NCBI GenBank assembly: GCA_016081115.2
Contig: CM071931.1
Coordinates: 23,722,317-23,786,316, forward strand
Source of the DNA: Rehmannia glutinosa
Taxonomy: Eukaryota > Streptophyta > Magnoliopsida > Lamiales > Orobanchaceae
DNA length: 64,000 nucleotides
Reading direction: 5' to 3'
In this document: in pieces, positions 1 to 11,795 of the stretch
Layout: the number at the start of each line of letters is the position of its first letter
Numbering within the stretch: the stretch's first letter is position 1
Notes under the pieces: model-generated
Told to the model about the DNA's origin: nothing
Seen by the model: the letters and a program-made list of their open reading frames with translations, nothing else
Databases searched by the model: none
Made by a program: the position numbers and the translations under genes

Positions 1-757
1 TTTTTAATAAATATATTTTTTAAGTTTTGCCTTTCTAGACTTAATTACAAACTTAGAGTTTTAATGAATATGGGAAAGATTTATTTTAGATTCCTACTCT
101 TAATAGGATTCGAATTTCTAGATGTCTTCTTATTTCCTAACTTATAGAATCCTACTCCTTTTATATTTGTGTTTTTCTTGTTTCCATGTGCTTGTAGGAA
201 TCTTGGACATCAAGGACATTAAGGACTCAAGCCCTATATAAAGAGAGGATTGGCCATCAGCTTTTCTCACACCTTGAACCACGAATTTACAGAGCAGTAA
301 AAGAGAGATACAATCGAGAGAGAAAAGCAACAAGATTCAGAGTGCAGTCGAGTTACGCAGTCAGTGTGTTGTTCGAAGTGTCTGCAACATTGAAAATAAC
401 ACTTTGTCCAGTTTCGAGTCTTGTTGACTTATTTTCGTTCATACACTATTTCATTAGAATTTATAGAATATTCTGAGAGTATTTTGGGCGAAGTGATTTA
501 CTTAGAATAGATCTACTCAGTTGGAGTTTGTTTTTCCTAGACTAGTTGAATCATTCATGATCAAGTTGTACTATAGATAATTTCAACTAGTGATTTCATC
601 ATAATTGACACTTCTACAAGTTATTCTTAACTTGTAGATAAATTTTACTTCGTTTGTTCTTTTTCCACTGCTTGTTCCGTAAAGTGTTACAACATCTGGT
701 TTAACACTTTCTCTGACATTTACTGAAACGAACATTTTGGGACCTCAAAAGCTTTCA
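1..757 (+). repeat. 5' LTR of the Sirevirus (first ~25-30 bp missing)
   Basis: Direct repeat of 9332-10089, ending in CA at 757. It lacks only the bases that would lie before the window. Many single-base differences from the 3' copy are visible, with small indels. Confidence 0.93.
235..242 (+). promoter_or_regulatory. LTR TATA box
   Basis: TATATAAA in a context conserved in the 3' LTR (9566-9573), about 520 bp before the LTR end. This is a typical place for the U3 promoter of a copia LTR. The transcription start was not determined. Confidence 0.6.
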
Positions 758-758
758 A

Positions 759-776
759 TTGGCATCTAGAGTCGAC
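759..776 (+). other. Primer-binding-site region of the Sirevirus
   Basis: Directly after the LTR end. The sequence begins TTGGCATCTAGAG, a degenerate form of the usual TGGTATCAGAGC that pairs with initiator-methionine tRNA. The TRIM at 62992 and the Tork element at 54126 show the canonical form. The changes fit either decay or an altered primer. Confidence 0.5.
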
Positions 777-791
777 CCTTGATTTCACTAA

Positions 792-2400
792 GTGTTGGTC
801 CTACGTTCGAACTACGAAATGGAAAATCAGATGGCTGTTATGTTCCGTCCTCCAATGCTAGATGGGACGAACTACTCTATTTGGAAGATAAAGATGCGTG
901 CCTTTATCAAATTAATTGACGAGAAAGTTTGTCGTGCGGTTCTGACTGGATGGACCCATCCAAAAATTCAAGATAAAGATGGAGACTTCATAAATCAGGA
1001 TGAAATCAACTGGTCCAATGATGATATCCAATCTCGAACTACAATTCAAAAGATCTCAATGCGATCTTTGGTGCAGTAGATTTTAATAACTTCAAAATAA
1101 TTTGCAACTATGTTGCAACTAAAGATGCGTGGGAGGCTTTACAAAAGCATTGTGAAGGATCTGCAAGTGTTCAACTTTCTAAGTTGCGACATCTGAACGT
1201 CAGGTTTGAGAACTTGAAGATGGAGAAGGACGAATACATCACTTTGTATCATGGAAGACTATGAGATATTGCTAATGAGTCTCAGTCTCTTGGTGAACCT
1301 ATTTCGAACTCAATACTGGTTAGTAAGATGATGCGATTCTTGACTAAAAGATTCGACGTCAAAATTGCCGCTGTGGAAGAGCTGTCATATATCACAACAT
1401 TACGGTTAGATGAGTTGGTTGAGATTCTCAAAACTTGGGAACTCAACTTCGTCAACAAAAGGAGACCACAAGGTAAAGGCGTCGCTTTACAGGTAAAATA
1501 CCTGATGAACCTAACGAATTAGCTCAGTTGACTAAAGAAGTTGAGGAATCTGAATTAGGAGAAGAATCAATGGCTTTGTTTGCTAAAACAATTAGTAGAA
1601 TCATGAAAAACAAAAGCAAAAATCAATCTCCTTCAAAAGCCAAAAGACCTTTTAAAACCGATACTCCTAAATATCCTCAAAGAAACGCACCTGATAAAAA
1701 TCAAGATAGATCCGAAAATCAATTTGATATTGAAAAGGTGAAGTGTAGAGCTTGTTCAGGTTTTGGTCATTATGCTAATGAATGTGCTAACACCTTGAGA
1801 AAAAGAGGTATGAATTTGTCTGTTACCTTAAGTGATGATGAGTCCGAAGAAGAAAACACATGTCAGGAGGATGAAAACCCTGTGTTTATGGCGGTTATTG
1901 AAAAACCAACGGCTCTGCAGATCAATCCTTTAGGTGTCGCTCACGGTGTCGCACGGAATGTTCCAACACCTACCAGGTACACTTTATCCGACACTTCTGA
2001 TATTTTTTGCTTAACATCTACCTCTGTAGTTGAAACAGATAATCAGGGTGCTGAAGACTCTGATGGTGAAGAACAAAATATCGTTGAAGCCTACCAGGAA
2101 CTGTATCATGAATGGAGCAAACGTATTTAACAAGTTGGAAATCTCTCAAAGGAGAATGAAAAGCTCACCAAAGAGAATGAAGAACTGAAGAAAACTTCGA
2201 ACCATTTGGAAGTACTCTTGACTAGGAGAGATGAAGAACTGGAAAAGGTAAAATCTGAACTCGACAAATCTCTTGAAACATTAAAACGATTAAATACTGG
2301 TAAAGCCAAGCTTGATGAAATTTTGTCTCTTGGAAGTGATAGTAAGAATGGCTTAGGGTATAAAACCCCTGTTTTTTGTCAAAGAAAAGGGAAATTCTGA
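792..2400 (+). pseudogene. Sirevirus gag (capsid/nucleocapsid), broken
   Basis: The N-terminal part has the copia capsid signature LDGTNYSIWKIKM. A CX2CX4HX4C zinc knuckle (nucleocapsid, RNA binding) lies at 1744-1785. The region after it (2131-2400) is rich in Lys, Glu and Leu and looks like a coiled coil, as in Sirevirus Gag. The reading frame is interrupted by a stop at 1077-1079, changes frame around 1080-1330 and again near 1525, has a stop at 2128-2130 and ends at 2398-2400. Gag would package the element RNA in cytoplasmic particles. This copy cannot encode it as one chain. Confidence 0.9.
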
Positions 2401-2434
2401 ACCCTCGACTTTATCAGTTGAAAAATCAAAATCC

Positions 2435-5400
2435 TTGAATCAAAGGGACGTAAACGGAGGCATTATGTTTGTCACTATTGCTACAAACCTGGACACTTCC
2501 AGTAACACCTCACGATTTCAAAAATCTATCTGGGTTTGCAAAACTGAATTAACTTGTAATGTTGTTTATACCTCTTTAAGGTCTAACACTGCAGGATCTT
2601 GGTACTTTGATAGTGGGTGTTCACGACACATGATAGGTATTATTGAGAATTTGACTAACTATGAACAATTTGAAGGAGGTACGGTAAAATATGGTGGAGG
2701 TGCTCGTGGATTAATTATTGATAAGGGTACTTTGAATGTGAAGGGCTTGCCTAAGCTTCGAAACGTTCTACACGTCGAAGGGCTTACAGCAAACCTTCTC
2801 TAGTATAATCCATCTGTGTGATGAAAATATGCATGTGAAGTTTGATAAAGAATACTGCAAAGTTTATGATAACACTAACACTTGTGTTTTGACAGGATTA
2901 AGATCTTTAGATAATTGTTATCAATTTGGTGGTATACAAACATATTATAGTGTGAATTTAAATGAAACTGAGTTATGGCATCAAAAGTTAGGCCATGCTA
3001 ACTTCGTATGATTGATAAATTGGTTAAGTATGAGGCTGTGAGAGGTATGCCTAAATTGAATACGAAAAATACTTCAGTGTGTGGTTCGTGTCAAAAGGGC
3101 AAACAAACTAGGGTGTCGCACCAAGTGTCACAACACTTTCACACAACACGGTGTTTTGAACTACTTCACATGGATCTTATGGGTCCTATTGAGGTCGAGA
3201 GTGCTGGTGGTAAGAAGTACTCCTTTGTATGCATAGATGATTTTTCCCATTACACTTGGATAAATTTCTTACGTGAAAAACCTGATGTTTTTGAATCTTT
3301 TCGAAACTTGCATAAAAGGATGTGTAATCTATACAGCACCACTATTACTAGGATTAGAACAGATCATGGTAAGGAATTTGAGAACTCATCTTTTTCAGCT
3401 TTTTGTGATAGAAATGGTATTTCACATGAATTCTCTGCACCCAAAACCTCACAACAAAATGGAGTGGCGGAAAGAAAGAATCGAACATTATAAGAAATGG
3501 CACAAGTCATGCTAAGTTCCAAAAATTTGACTAAACGTTTTTGGGCTGAAGCCCTAAATATTGCATGTCACATTACTAATCGAGTATACTTGAGGTTAGG
3601 TAGTACTATGACTCCATATGAGATCCTTTTAGGCAAAAAACCCAACCTTAAGTATTTTCATGTTTTTGGATGTGTGTGCTATGTGCTAAATGATAGAGAT
3701 CAACTTGCCAAGTTTGATTCTAAAAGTGATAAAAATCTGTGTCTCGGGTACTAATAGTCATGCATACAGAATATTTAATCTCCGAACAAGGACTATTATG
3801 GAAACTGTGAATGTTGTTTTCGATGATTATGATGACCTTGTAGGAAAAACTGAAGAAGATGATGTATCTGATCTTATCGAGGTAAATAAAACAATTGAAG
3901 TTGTGCCTGAACAGGACGTCACAATAGATGCTGCTCCCAGTGTTCCAACAGATGAAGGAACATCGGGCACAACACCTACTGAGACACCTTTGGCGACTGA
4001 CTCAGAAACCGACTCCCAGGGTTCTGAACATGATGCTTTGAACTGAATCATGTACTAGATAACCACGTAACTGATTGAAGCAAGGATATACCAAGCAAAA
4101 TTCAGAAAAATCATCCTACCACTCAGGTAATAGGTGAAGTTACTGAATGAATTCAGACTAGGAGAAAAGAAAAGGTAGATTATCGTGATATGGTAAGATC
4201 TGCATATTTATCTCCTATTTGTACTACGATAAGAACTTGTTTTTTTATTTCTAACTTTGAACCGAAGAATGTCTCTAAAGCTTTGAAAGATGAATTCTGG
4301 ATAAATGTCATGCAAGAGGAACTTAATCAATTTGCTAAAAATGATGTGTGGTATTTAGTTCCCAGACCTAAGGATGTGAATGTGATTGGCACAAAATGGA
4401 TTTTTAAGAACAAAACTGATGAGCTAGGCAAAATTGTGCGTAATAAGGCACGTCTAGTTGCTCAAGGGTATACATGGGTTGAGGGGGTGGACTTTGATGA
4501 AACCTTTGCTCATATAGCCTGTATTAAGTCTATTCGATTATTACTTGCTATAGCTTGTCACTTGGGAATTACCCTTCACCAAATGGATGTCAAAAGTGCT
4601 TTTTTAAATGGGATTTTAAATGAAGAAGCTTTTGTTGAACAACCTAAAGGATTTGAGGACCCTTATAAGCCTAACCATGTGTATAAGCTTAAAAAGGCTC
4701 TCTATGGTCTAAAACAAGCTCCCGGAGCTTGGTACGGGAGGTTAACTGAATATCTTCTTCAAATTGGTTTTAAAAGAGGTGAAGTGGATAAAACCCTTTT
4801 CATTCAAAGGTCTGGGTAAAAATATCATGATTGCTCAAATCTACGTAGATGATATTGTTTTCGGGTCTTCATCCCAAAAGTTGTTAAATGAATTTATTGA
4901 ATGCATGTCTTATACTTTTGAAATGAGCATGGTTGGTGAATTGAGTTTCTTCTTAGGTTTACAAATCAAGCAGTCTGATGATGGATTTTTATCTCTCAAA
5001 GTAAGTATGCTAAAAATTTAGTAAATAAATTCAACTTAGATAGTTCATCTCACTTAAAAACTCCTATAGGATCGAGTCAAAAATTGAGTCGTGAAGATGT
5101 TGCTGAAATTGTCGATCACACCTTATATAGGAGCATGATAAGAAGTGTGCTATATTTAACTACCAGTCATCCTGATATTATGTAAAGTGTGTGTCTATGT
5201 GCTAGATATCAAGCCAATCCCAAAATCACTCACCTAAAAGCTTTAAAAAGAATTATTTGTTATGTTGGTGGCACCACTGATTTAGGGATTTGGTACACTA
5301 AGGACACAAACACTAATCTTATTAGATTTAGTGATTCTGACTGGGCATGTAATATTGATGATAGAAAGAGCACCACTGGTGGTTGCTTTTATCTTGGAAA

Positions 5401-5782
5401 TAATTTAGTGTCTTGGTACAGTCGTAAGCAAAACTGTGTGTCTCTTTCAACTGCTGAATCTGAGTATCTGGCAGTTGGAAGTTGCTGTTCTCAAATGCTG
5501 TGGATAAATCAAATGATAGAGGACTATGGTCTACACAGTGACATCTTAACCATTTATTCTGATAACTCTAGTGCGATTGATATATCAAAAACTCCTGTCC
5601 AACATTCTCGCACTAAACACATTGACATTAGACACCATTTTATTCGAGATTTGGTTGAGAAAAATATTGTTCGCATTGAGTATATTAGCACTGAAAATCA
5701 GTTGACAGACATATTCACCAAAGCGTTACATTTTGAGAGGTTTTCAAATCTGCGAAAATCTCTTGGTCTCGGTGTTCTGTAA
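2435..5782 (+). pseudogene. Sirevirus pol (protease-integrase-RT-RNase H), broken
   Basis: Domain order is that of Ty1/copia. The aspartic protease active site DSG is at 2609-2617. The pre-integrase motif HQKLGHAN is near 2980. The integrase core has RTDHGKEF near 3358 and QQNGVAER near 3460. Reverse transcriptase has KARLVAQGY near 4450, LHQMDVKSAFL near 4575 and the catalytic YVDD at 4842-4853. RNase H has SDSDWACNIDDRKST from about 5332 and AESEYLAV near 5455. At least six frame changes or stops are visible: about 2800, 3010, 3491-3493, 3700-3750, 4047-4190, 4800 and 5021-5189. The final RNase H segment is open to the stop at 5782. Confidence 0.93.
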
Positions 5783-5793
5783 AATGTTTCACT

Positions 5794-5833
5794 AAATGTT
5801 ACAACATTGCACATATCACCTGTTGTAACATTT
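5794..5833. other. Perfect 12-bp inverted repeat after pol
   Basis: AAATGTTACAAC (5794-5805) is followed after 16 bases by its exact reverse complement (5822-5833), starting 11 bases after the pol stop. The same core, TGTTACAACA, recurs near the 3' end of both LTRs (685-694 and 10018-10027). It could be an RNA hairpin or a binding dyad; its function is unknown. Confidence 0.7.
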
Positions 5834-6304
5834 GCACACACTACATATTCTCTATCTCCTCCCTCTTATTCTTTTTTTCTTTTTAGACATAATGCATTAT
5901 AGGAGCATACTTGCATGTCTGGAACAGTCTGTTGTGGTTTCGAACTAGTAACTATTGGATTTCACTTGAAAGCTTATGTGAGTTGATCTTTCCAAATGCT
6001 TATTTCTTTCTTGTTCTTTCCTAGTTGATGAGTAAAAAAAATACAGATCATGGCTAGAGGCCTTTGAGGGAAACAATTACCTACCCTTTGTGTGAAAGCT
6101 ATTCCTTGTGACCAATTTCTACGGATGTTTAAAAGTGTTTAAAGAGGCATGATCAATGTGAAAAAGAGCTACCTTTGGACTAGTGTGAAAGCTACCCACC
6201 CACCTAAAAATTCTCATGTTTCTCTCAAGAATAAAACTCGAAAATTCCTTATGATGGGTACTCGGATGGCAATTCATTGAATCTGTGAGTATAGGTGTCT
6301 TTCA

Positions 6305-6320
6305 AAATGTTGCAACATTT
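6305..6320. other. 16-bp perfect palindrome in the pol-env spacer
   Basis: AAATGTTGCAACATTT reads the same on both strands and is a variant of the dyad at 5794-5833. It lies in the roughly 1-kb non-coding spacer (5783-6861) between pol and the env-like region, which otherwise shows no gene. Confidence 0.65.
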
Positions 6321-6861
6321 GGAACAACAACGACTGTGACAATCCATATACACATTATATGCAGTTTTATTTTTTCTGTATAGGCATTTTTTTAGGCTGC
6401 ATGTGTGGTGATCTTTGATTCTAACAGATTTTTGGTAATAATGGAAGATATGTAATATTTAGTTTTCTCTCTCTAAAATCTTGGATTTCTTGGTATCCTA
6501 TGGAAAGTGGAGTTGTGTGCATTGTGGAGATTTGGATGATTGATTGAAATCTTATAAGAGTTATCTATATATTTGGTTAAGTTGTTACAAGTTTGTAGAA
6601 TTCTAATATCCTTAATTATTTGAGTTTTCCAAAATCTGAGGTTTAATTCGTTTTTTAAATTTTGAATTTATCCCTTCTTTTTCAATTTTCTTTCCTAGTT
6701 TCTAGAGGATTGTGTTTTGATGTGATTGGAACTCTCATTACTTGCTACTCTATTTATGCCTATACTTACATCATTTCAATCACGCATTCCAACTCCATCA
6801 CTTTCTCTCCCTCGTTTTTTCTCCTAATCATCTCTCCAGCACTCACTTTCTTTGTGTAGCC

Positions 6862-9055
6862 ATGGACAAATTTGTTACAGGTCTTCAAAAGCTCTTTGGG
6901 AGCCTTAGCAAAACTCCCTCACCGTCACCTTCAACATCCACCACTCCGACACCATCACCTGAGATGAAAGCTTCGTCCCCTGAGAAACCCACGAACATTC
7001 AGGCGTCTGAAAGCTCTAAACAAGAACCTCCCATGGCTGTCCCAGATGATTCCTCACCCAAAACACCTCCTGTTGCTCAACATGTTGAGGAATCTGTCCC
7101 TTATGGAGTTTCTGCATCTGCCACGACATCGATTCCCTCATCTGACCAAGAACAGGGGAACCTCGCTTTGGTAATACATGAAAAACCTCCATCTCCTGTT
7201 CATGCAATCGCACCAGGGGAAGAAGGTAATGCAATAGATGTTGAAGACACTCCTGATTTCACCATTATTCAAGAAATTCACGGTCCGATTGGTCGTCCGG
7301 CTGGTACTCTGATTTCTCGTCATTCCAAACGTCAAAAGGGTTATTCACCCAGTGTTTTCGAGGAAACTTCCCTTACAGAGGAGGTTGCTAAGAAGAAAAG
7401 GTCCGATAAGGGTGAAGGATCACAGACAGGGGGAGACAATTTCGAAATGCCCTCTTCTCCGGTGCATCTTTCCAATGATTCCGATGGAGAAGATGACTCT
7501 TAATTTTTTGTGTCCCACAGACGAACACTACCACATCACAATGTTGTGCTTTGTCCGAAGAAGATGAGCCCGCTGATAAAGAGGAACAGGAATAGGTTTC
7601 AGTTGAGCCCGAAAGAGAAAATTCCCCATTTGGTGATGATATTCATTTGGCCCAGGTACTGATGGATATAGTGGCTCATCTGGTTGTGGAAGCCAGTGCT
7701 GCTACCTCTACAAAACCCCCTGTTGATGAACCCGTGGAGACAAACCAACTAGACAATGACACAGATGACCCCGAAAGTGATTCATAAGATGATGAAGAAA
7801 ATATTAGAACACCAGAACCAACATCTGACTCAGAGTACGATCTCTCCATTGTTTACTCTGAATTTTCTACACCACAGATGCTACCAATCGATATCAAGTG
7901 ATAAATGGCCGCAAGTTCATTGATGAAAAAGTCCGCGATCACACTTCCTTTGAAAGGTACAATTTGAACAAACTTTTTATTCGACGGTCTCTTGTTAGCA
8001 CCATTGATATTGATGTACCTTATATTGAGAAGGTTGTTTATGAGTTTTATGCTAATTTGACTTATGATGTTGGAAACAAACAATCTGCGAAGTTTGTGAA
8101 GGTGTTTGTTCGTAATAGACTTTATGATTTTAGTCCTTCAGTGAATAATGAATTTTTTGGTACCCCTGATTGTGAGAAAGGTTGTCAGACAAGGGATTTT
8201 AATTTAGTTTTGAAAGTTTTGACTGGGAATCGAAAGACATTATGGCCTCCGCATCCTAAGAAGGTTTCTTCTTCTGCTCTTACTTCTCTTTATGAAGTCT
8301 TGTTCAAAATTGCCATATCCAACTGGGTTTCTTCATCCCATACATCTAGTGTTACAATGGAACAAGCTAGTGTGATTTATTTGATTGGTAAAGGGCTCTT
8401 TGAATTTTGGCCAACTGGTATTTGATCAAGTTTTGAGGCATGCGGGTCCTCTTCTGTATCTGGTGCTTTCTCGTTTCCCAGTACCATTTATCTAATCCTA
8501 TGCTCTCAAGGTTTTGATAAATTGCCAAATGAATCCTTCACTCTTCTCCCTGAGATGATATTTGTGTCTCACGAGCTCGTGGATAAAAAGAAACGGGAAG
8601 TTGACCTGCCCTTGTACTTTTTGGATGATGAACCGACAGCTCCGGCAGATGTCCACCCAGATATTCTTCCAGATGTTATGCCAAATGTGCCCAACATTTC
8701 TATTGACACTGATGCTAACCCTTCTTCTGCGGGCTCTATTCCTCTTCCTCTTGATTTTGTGCAGGGTCAAATCACATTTGCTGAACAAACCATTTCTACT
8801 ACTCAAACAACAATTCTAAATGCTCAGAAGCAGTTGGGATATTATGTGGCTTACAAAGCTCAATTTCAAGAGCTTCTCTCCACGCTTTCTGGACAAAAAG
8901 TGGGAGAAGGAAGTCCAAGTGTTCCGGTTGAGAATGTGATTCCAAGCACACATGCTGGGAGAGCTGATACAGTTGTTGGTGATCCGAGTGCAAGCACAAG
9001 TAGTGCTCATAAAGATGTTCATGCTAATATTGAGGGGGAGATGATTAATGATTAA
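6862..9055 (+). pseudogene. Sirevirus env-like third coding region, broken
   Basis: Three open blocks follow each other. 6862-7503 starts MDKFVTGLQK and continues as a Pro/Ser/Thr- and Glu-rich chain. 7898-8425 carries a conserved central domain with the motif DFSP (near 8127), the domain that plant annotations often call 'putative plant transposon protein'. 8522-9055 is the C-terminal part, with a Gln/Thr-rich helical stretch (8760-8890). The stretch 7504-7897 keeps the acidic composition but has several stops, including one near 7785. In Sireviruses this position behind pol is occupied by an env-like gene of unproven role. I see no clear signal peptide in the first block. This copy is non-functional. 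Confidence 0.75.
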
Positions 9056-9287
9056 ATTTTGTACTTGGATAATTTATTTTTTTGCTTTGTTTTGATGGTG
9101 TTCTAAACTAATGTTTTAGTACTGATGGTTTTTTGGGTTTGATCATAGTTAGGTTAGGTATTTCCTCTGGAACTTGCACATGTTTTCAGTTATATTTCGT
9201 TTCTGCTACTAACTTGCAGGTGGTACCGGAAATATTTTAACATTGAATGTGATATTTTGTTTAACACTTGAAAACAGGGGATTTTTA

Positions 9288-9299
9288 ATTTAGGGGGAG
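9288..9299 (+). other. Polypurine tract of the Sirevirus
   Basis: A TTTAGGGGGAG run directly before the 3' LTR, the usual second-strand primer site. A short T-rich stretch separates it from the TG taken as LTR start. Confidence 0.6.
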
Positions 9300-9306
9300 T
9301 TTTTAC

Positions 9307-10089
9307 TGTGATTTATTCCGATAAATTTCAGTTTTTAATAAATATATTTTTTAAGTTTTGCCTTTCTAGACTTAATTACAAACTTAGAGTTTTAATGAAT
9401 ATGAGAAATATTTATTTTAGATTCCTACTCTTAATAGGATTCGAATTTCAAGATGTTTTCTTATTTCCTAACTTATAGAATCTCACTCCTTCTATATTTG
9501 TGTTTTCCTTGTTTTCATGAGCTTGGAGGATTCTTGGACATCAAGGACATTAAGGACTCAAGCCCTATATAAAGAGAGGATCGGCCATCAGCTTTTCTCA
9601 CATCTTGAACCACGAATTTACAGAGAAATAAAAGAGAGATATAATCGAGAGAGAAAAGCAACAAGATTCAGAGTGCAGTCGAGTTACGCAGTCAGAGTGT
9701 TGTTTGAAGTGTCTACAACATTGAGAATAACACTTTGTCCAGTTTCGAGTCTTGTTGAGTTATTTTCGTCCATACACTGTTTCATTAGAATTCATAAAAT
9801 ATTCTGAGAGTATTTTGGGCCATGTGATTTACTTAGAATAGATCTACTCAGTTGGAGTTTATTTTTCCTAGACTATATTTGAATCATTCATGATCGAGTT
9901 GTACTACAGATAATTTCAACTAGTGATTTCGTCATAATTGACACTTCTACAAGTTATTCTTAACTTGTAAATAAATTTTACTTCGTGTGTTCTTTTTCCA
10001 CTGCTTGTTCCGTAAAGTGTTACAACATCTGGTTTAACACTTTCTCGACATTTACTGAAACGAATGTTTTGGGACCTCAAAAACTTTCA
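9307..10089 (+). repeat. 3' LTR of the Sirevirus
   Basis: Begins at the first TG after the polypurine tract and ends CA at 10089, matching the 5' LTR end at 757. It carries the conserved TATA box at 9566-9573. The exact left boundary is uncertain by a few bases because the 5' LTR start is outside the window. Confidence 0.88.
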
Positions 10090-10708
10090 ATGTTAAAAAC
10101 CCGTATATTGCACATTAAATGCACTTTTGTTGCACATAATTTATATAAATTGCACTTGTGTTGCACGTGTATTTATAATTATTTAAATTAATTATTTATT
10201 TGAGAACTTAATGGCGTAAAATTTAATGTTGGTAAATATTTCGTGCACAAAAATATTTATAAACATCATTAATTAATAAAATACAAAAAGTGTGGGGTTA
10301 TTCACACCCTTTTTTTTTAATACCCCTATCCTTTTTTTAAATCCCAAATATACCCCTTCCCCCAAACCAATATCTTAATTTTCCTACAAAAAGTTGATGA
10401 ACAATAATTATAAAGAGCAACGTACTACGTTACTGTCATTGTATTACTAATGCGAAATTTGATTATACTGAAGTTATAAATTATACAGTACTCTCCACCC
10501 ATCGCGAAGACATGAATTATACAAACAATTAATTTGGACTTTTGGATATTGAATCCAAAAACTCAATCCAAATTATTCAAACTTGAATCTGCAAAACACG
10601 TTTAGCCTAGAACTTCGAGTGCAACATCTCTTTTTAAACATATTCATATTTGGATTTTGACACGCGATGACCAACAACTGCAATTTCGAGTAAGAAATGT
10701 GCTTCTAC
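10090..10708. other. AT-rich non-coding stretch
   Basis: No coding potential, RNA gene or clear repeat seen, apart from short TTGCAC repeats at 10105-10165. Confidence 0.5.
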
Positions 10709-10800
10709 CATGAGCTTGTAGCTCAAGTGGCATCATTCAACCATTACAAGAGTGTTGAAACTCAAGTCATTCAGTTTCTTTGAGACTTATCCCTTCTCCT
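10709..10800 (+). repeat. Possible tRNA-derived SINE remnant
   Basis: GTAGCTCAAGTGG resembles the A box of a tRNA-type pol III promoter. About 35 bases on, TTGAAACTCAAGTC is a weak B-box match. No tail or target duplication was found, so this is tentative. Confidence 0.3.
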
Positions 10801-10920
10801 CCAACAACTCCTCTCAACTGTTAGTGTTTTGTTTTGTAATTTGCAGTCTTTTTTCTCACTTCCAACATATAAAAATAATAATTATCTATCATTTTTTCTG
10901 TTACAACATATATAAAATAC

Positions 10921-11795
10921 AATGTTAAAGATTGTTTGTGAACTGCTCTTGGAGGCAAAACCATAACTCACTTCAGTGGGAGTTCTCGAATTGCAAAACC
11001 AAGCATAACTCTTTTCACTGGGAGTTCTCGAATTGTTGAGAAATAGGCTGTTGATCTCAAGGGTCGCGTCAAACTTGAAAATGTTGTGTCTAACTGGAAG
11101 ATATTAGGGTCTGATATCATGAGAGGATTATGTTGCTTGGGTTTGTGATCAAGATTCATATGATAGTGTGTTCTACGCAATCATTGCTATTCGTGCATGA
11201 GAACATGAATAAAAATTCACTCATAGATAAGTTGATTGGTCTGTTTTTACTATTACAATTGAAGCAATGCTTGATCACATGAACGAATTGCTCGAAATAA
11301 ACGGATAGAAGCTGTTTTTTGTTTGTGAAGCTTTACAAAACCATAATATTCCTACAGTATATGGTACCATTAAACCTACTGCTATTTTTATTCCACTTGA
11401 AGAAATATTGAATGAGAATAATTATGAGCTGGTAATAGAAGAAATCTTCGGTCCGTTCCAGATTGTCACAGAATACAAATACAACCAGCTTTTGTTGGTT
11501 CTGAATATACTGAGAGAATGCATGCCTAGGGGAAGATAGTTTCAAATGAACCTCTGTTTTTACTGGATGTTTTTGGGAATTCTGTCAATGGGACTACTAT
11601 GTCGGATTGAGCTAGAGCAAGAACTACAGAGGTTCCACAAAATCATTAGTTTTAGCGGGTTGGAGATCCAAGTGGAGCAGGAATAGGGACTTCAGAAGCA
11701 ATAAAACTTGTGTAATCATGTCATGAAGAGGAAATTATATATAAATGACATTGGCCCATTGTCATAGAATTGGAAAACTCTGCAACCAACTTGAT
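10921..11795 (+). pseudogene. ALDH12A1: Processed pseudogene of delta-1-pyrroline-5-carboxylate dehydrogenase (P5CDH)
   Basis: P5CDH oxidises the proline-breakdown intermediate pyrroline-5-carboxylate/glutamate semialdehyde to glutamate in mitochondria. Across changing frames the conceptual translation follows the C-terminal half of plant P5CDH: TGSSRI, AVDLKGRVKLE, DYVAWVCDQD, QSLLFVHEN, SLIDKL, a block ending EIFGPFQIVTEYK (about 11330-11480), GNSVNGTT (near 11575), GDPSGAGIG and EAIKLV (near 11700). Plant P5CDH genes are split into many short exons, yet here the segments run on without introns, so it looks like a reverse-transcribed copy, 5' truncated. Stops, frameshifts and small deletions (for example just before 11190) make it dead. 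A 38-42 bp internal duplication repeats the TGSSRI segment at 10955-11034. A hAT element sits at its 3' end. Confidence 0.85.
11788..11795 (+). repeat. Left target-site duplication of hAT element (AACTTGAT)
   Basis: AACTTGAT is repeated exactly at 14106-14113. Eight bases is the diagnostic duplication length of hAT transposons. Confidence 0.9.

Larger units (their letters stand above)
1..10089 (+). mobile_element. Sirevirus-type Ty1/copia retrotransposon, 5' end cut by window
   Basis: A near full-length copia element. Sequence from base 1 repeats from base 9332, giving two direct LTRs of about 780 bp. Between them lie gag with a zinc knuckle, pol in copia order (protease, integrase, reverse transcriptase, RNase H), and a further coding region after pol. 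A third, env-like region behind pol plus a total length near 10 kb is known for the Sirevirus (SIRE/Maximus) lineage. Every coding region has stops or frame changes, so this copy cannot move on its own. The two LTRs differ at very roughly 6 percent of positions by eye, suggesting an old insertion. The left target duplication lies outside the window, so the insertion site cannot be checked. Confidence 0.93.
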
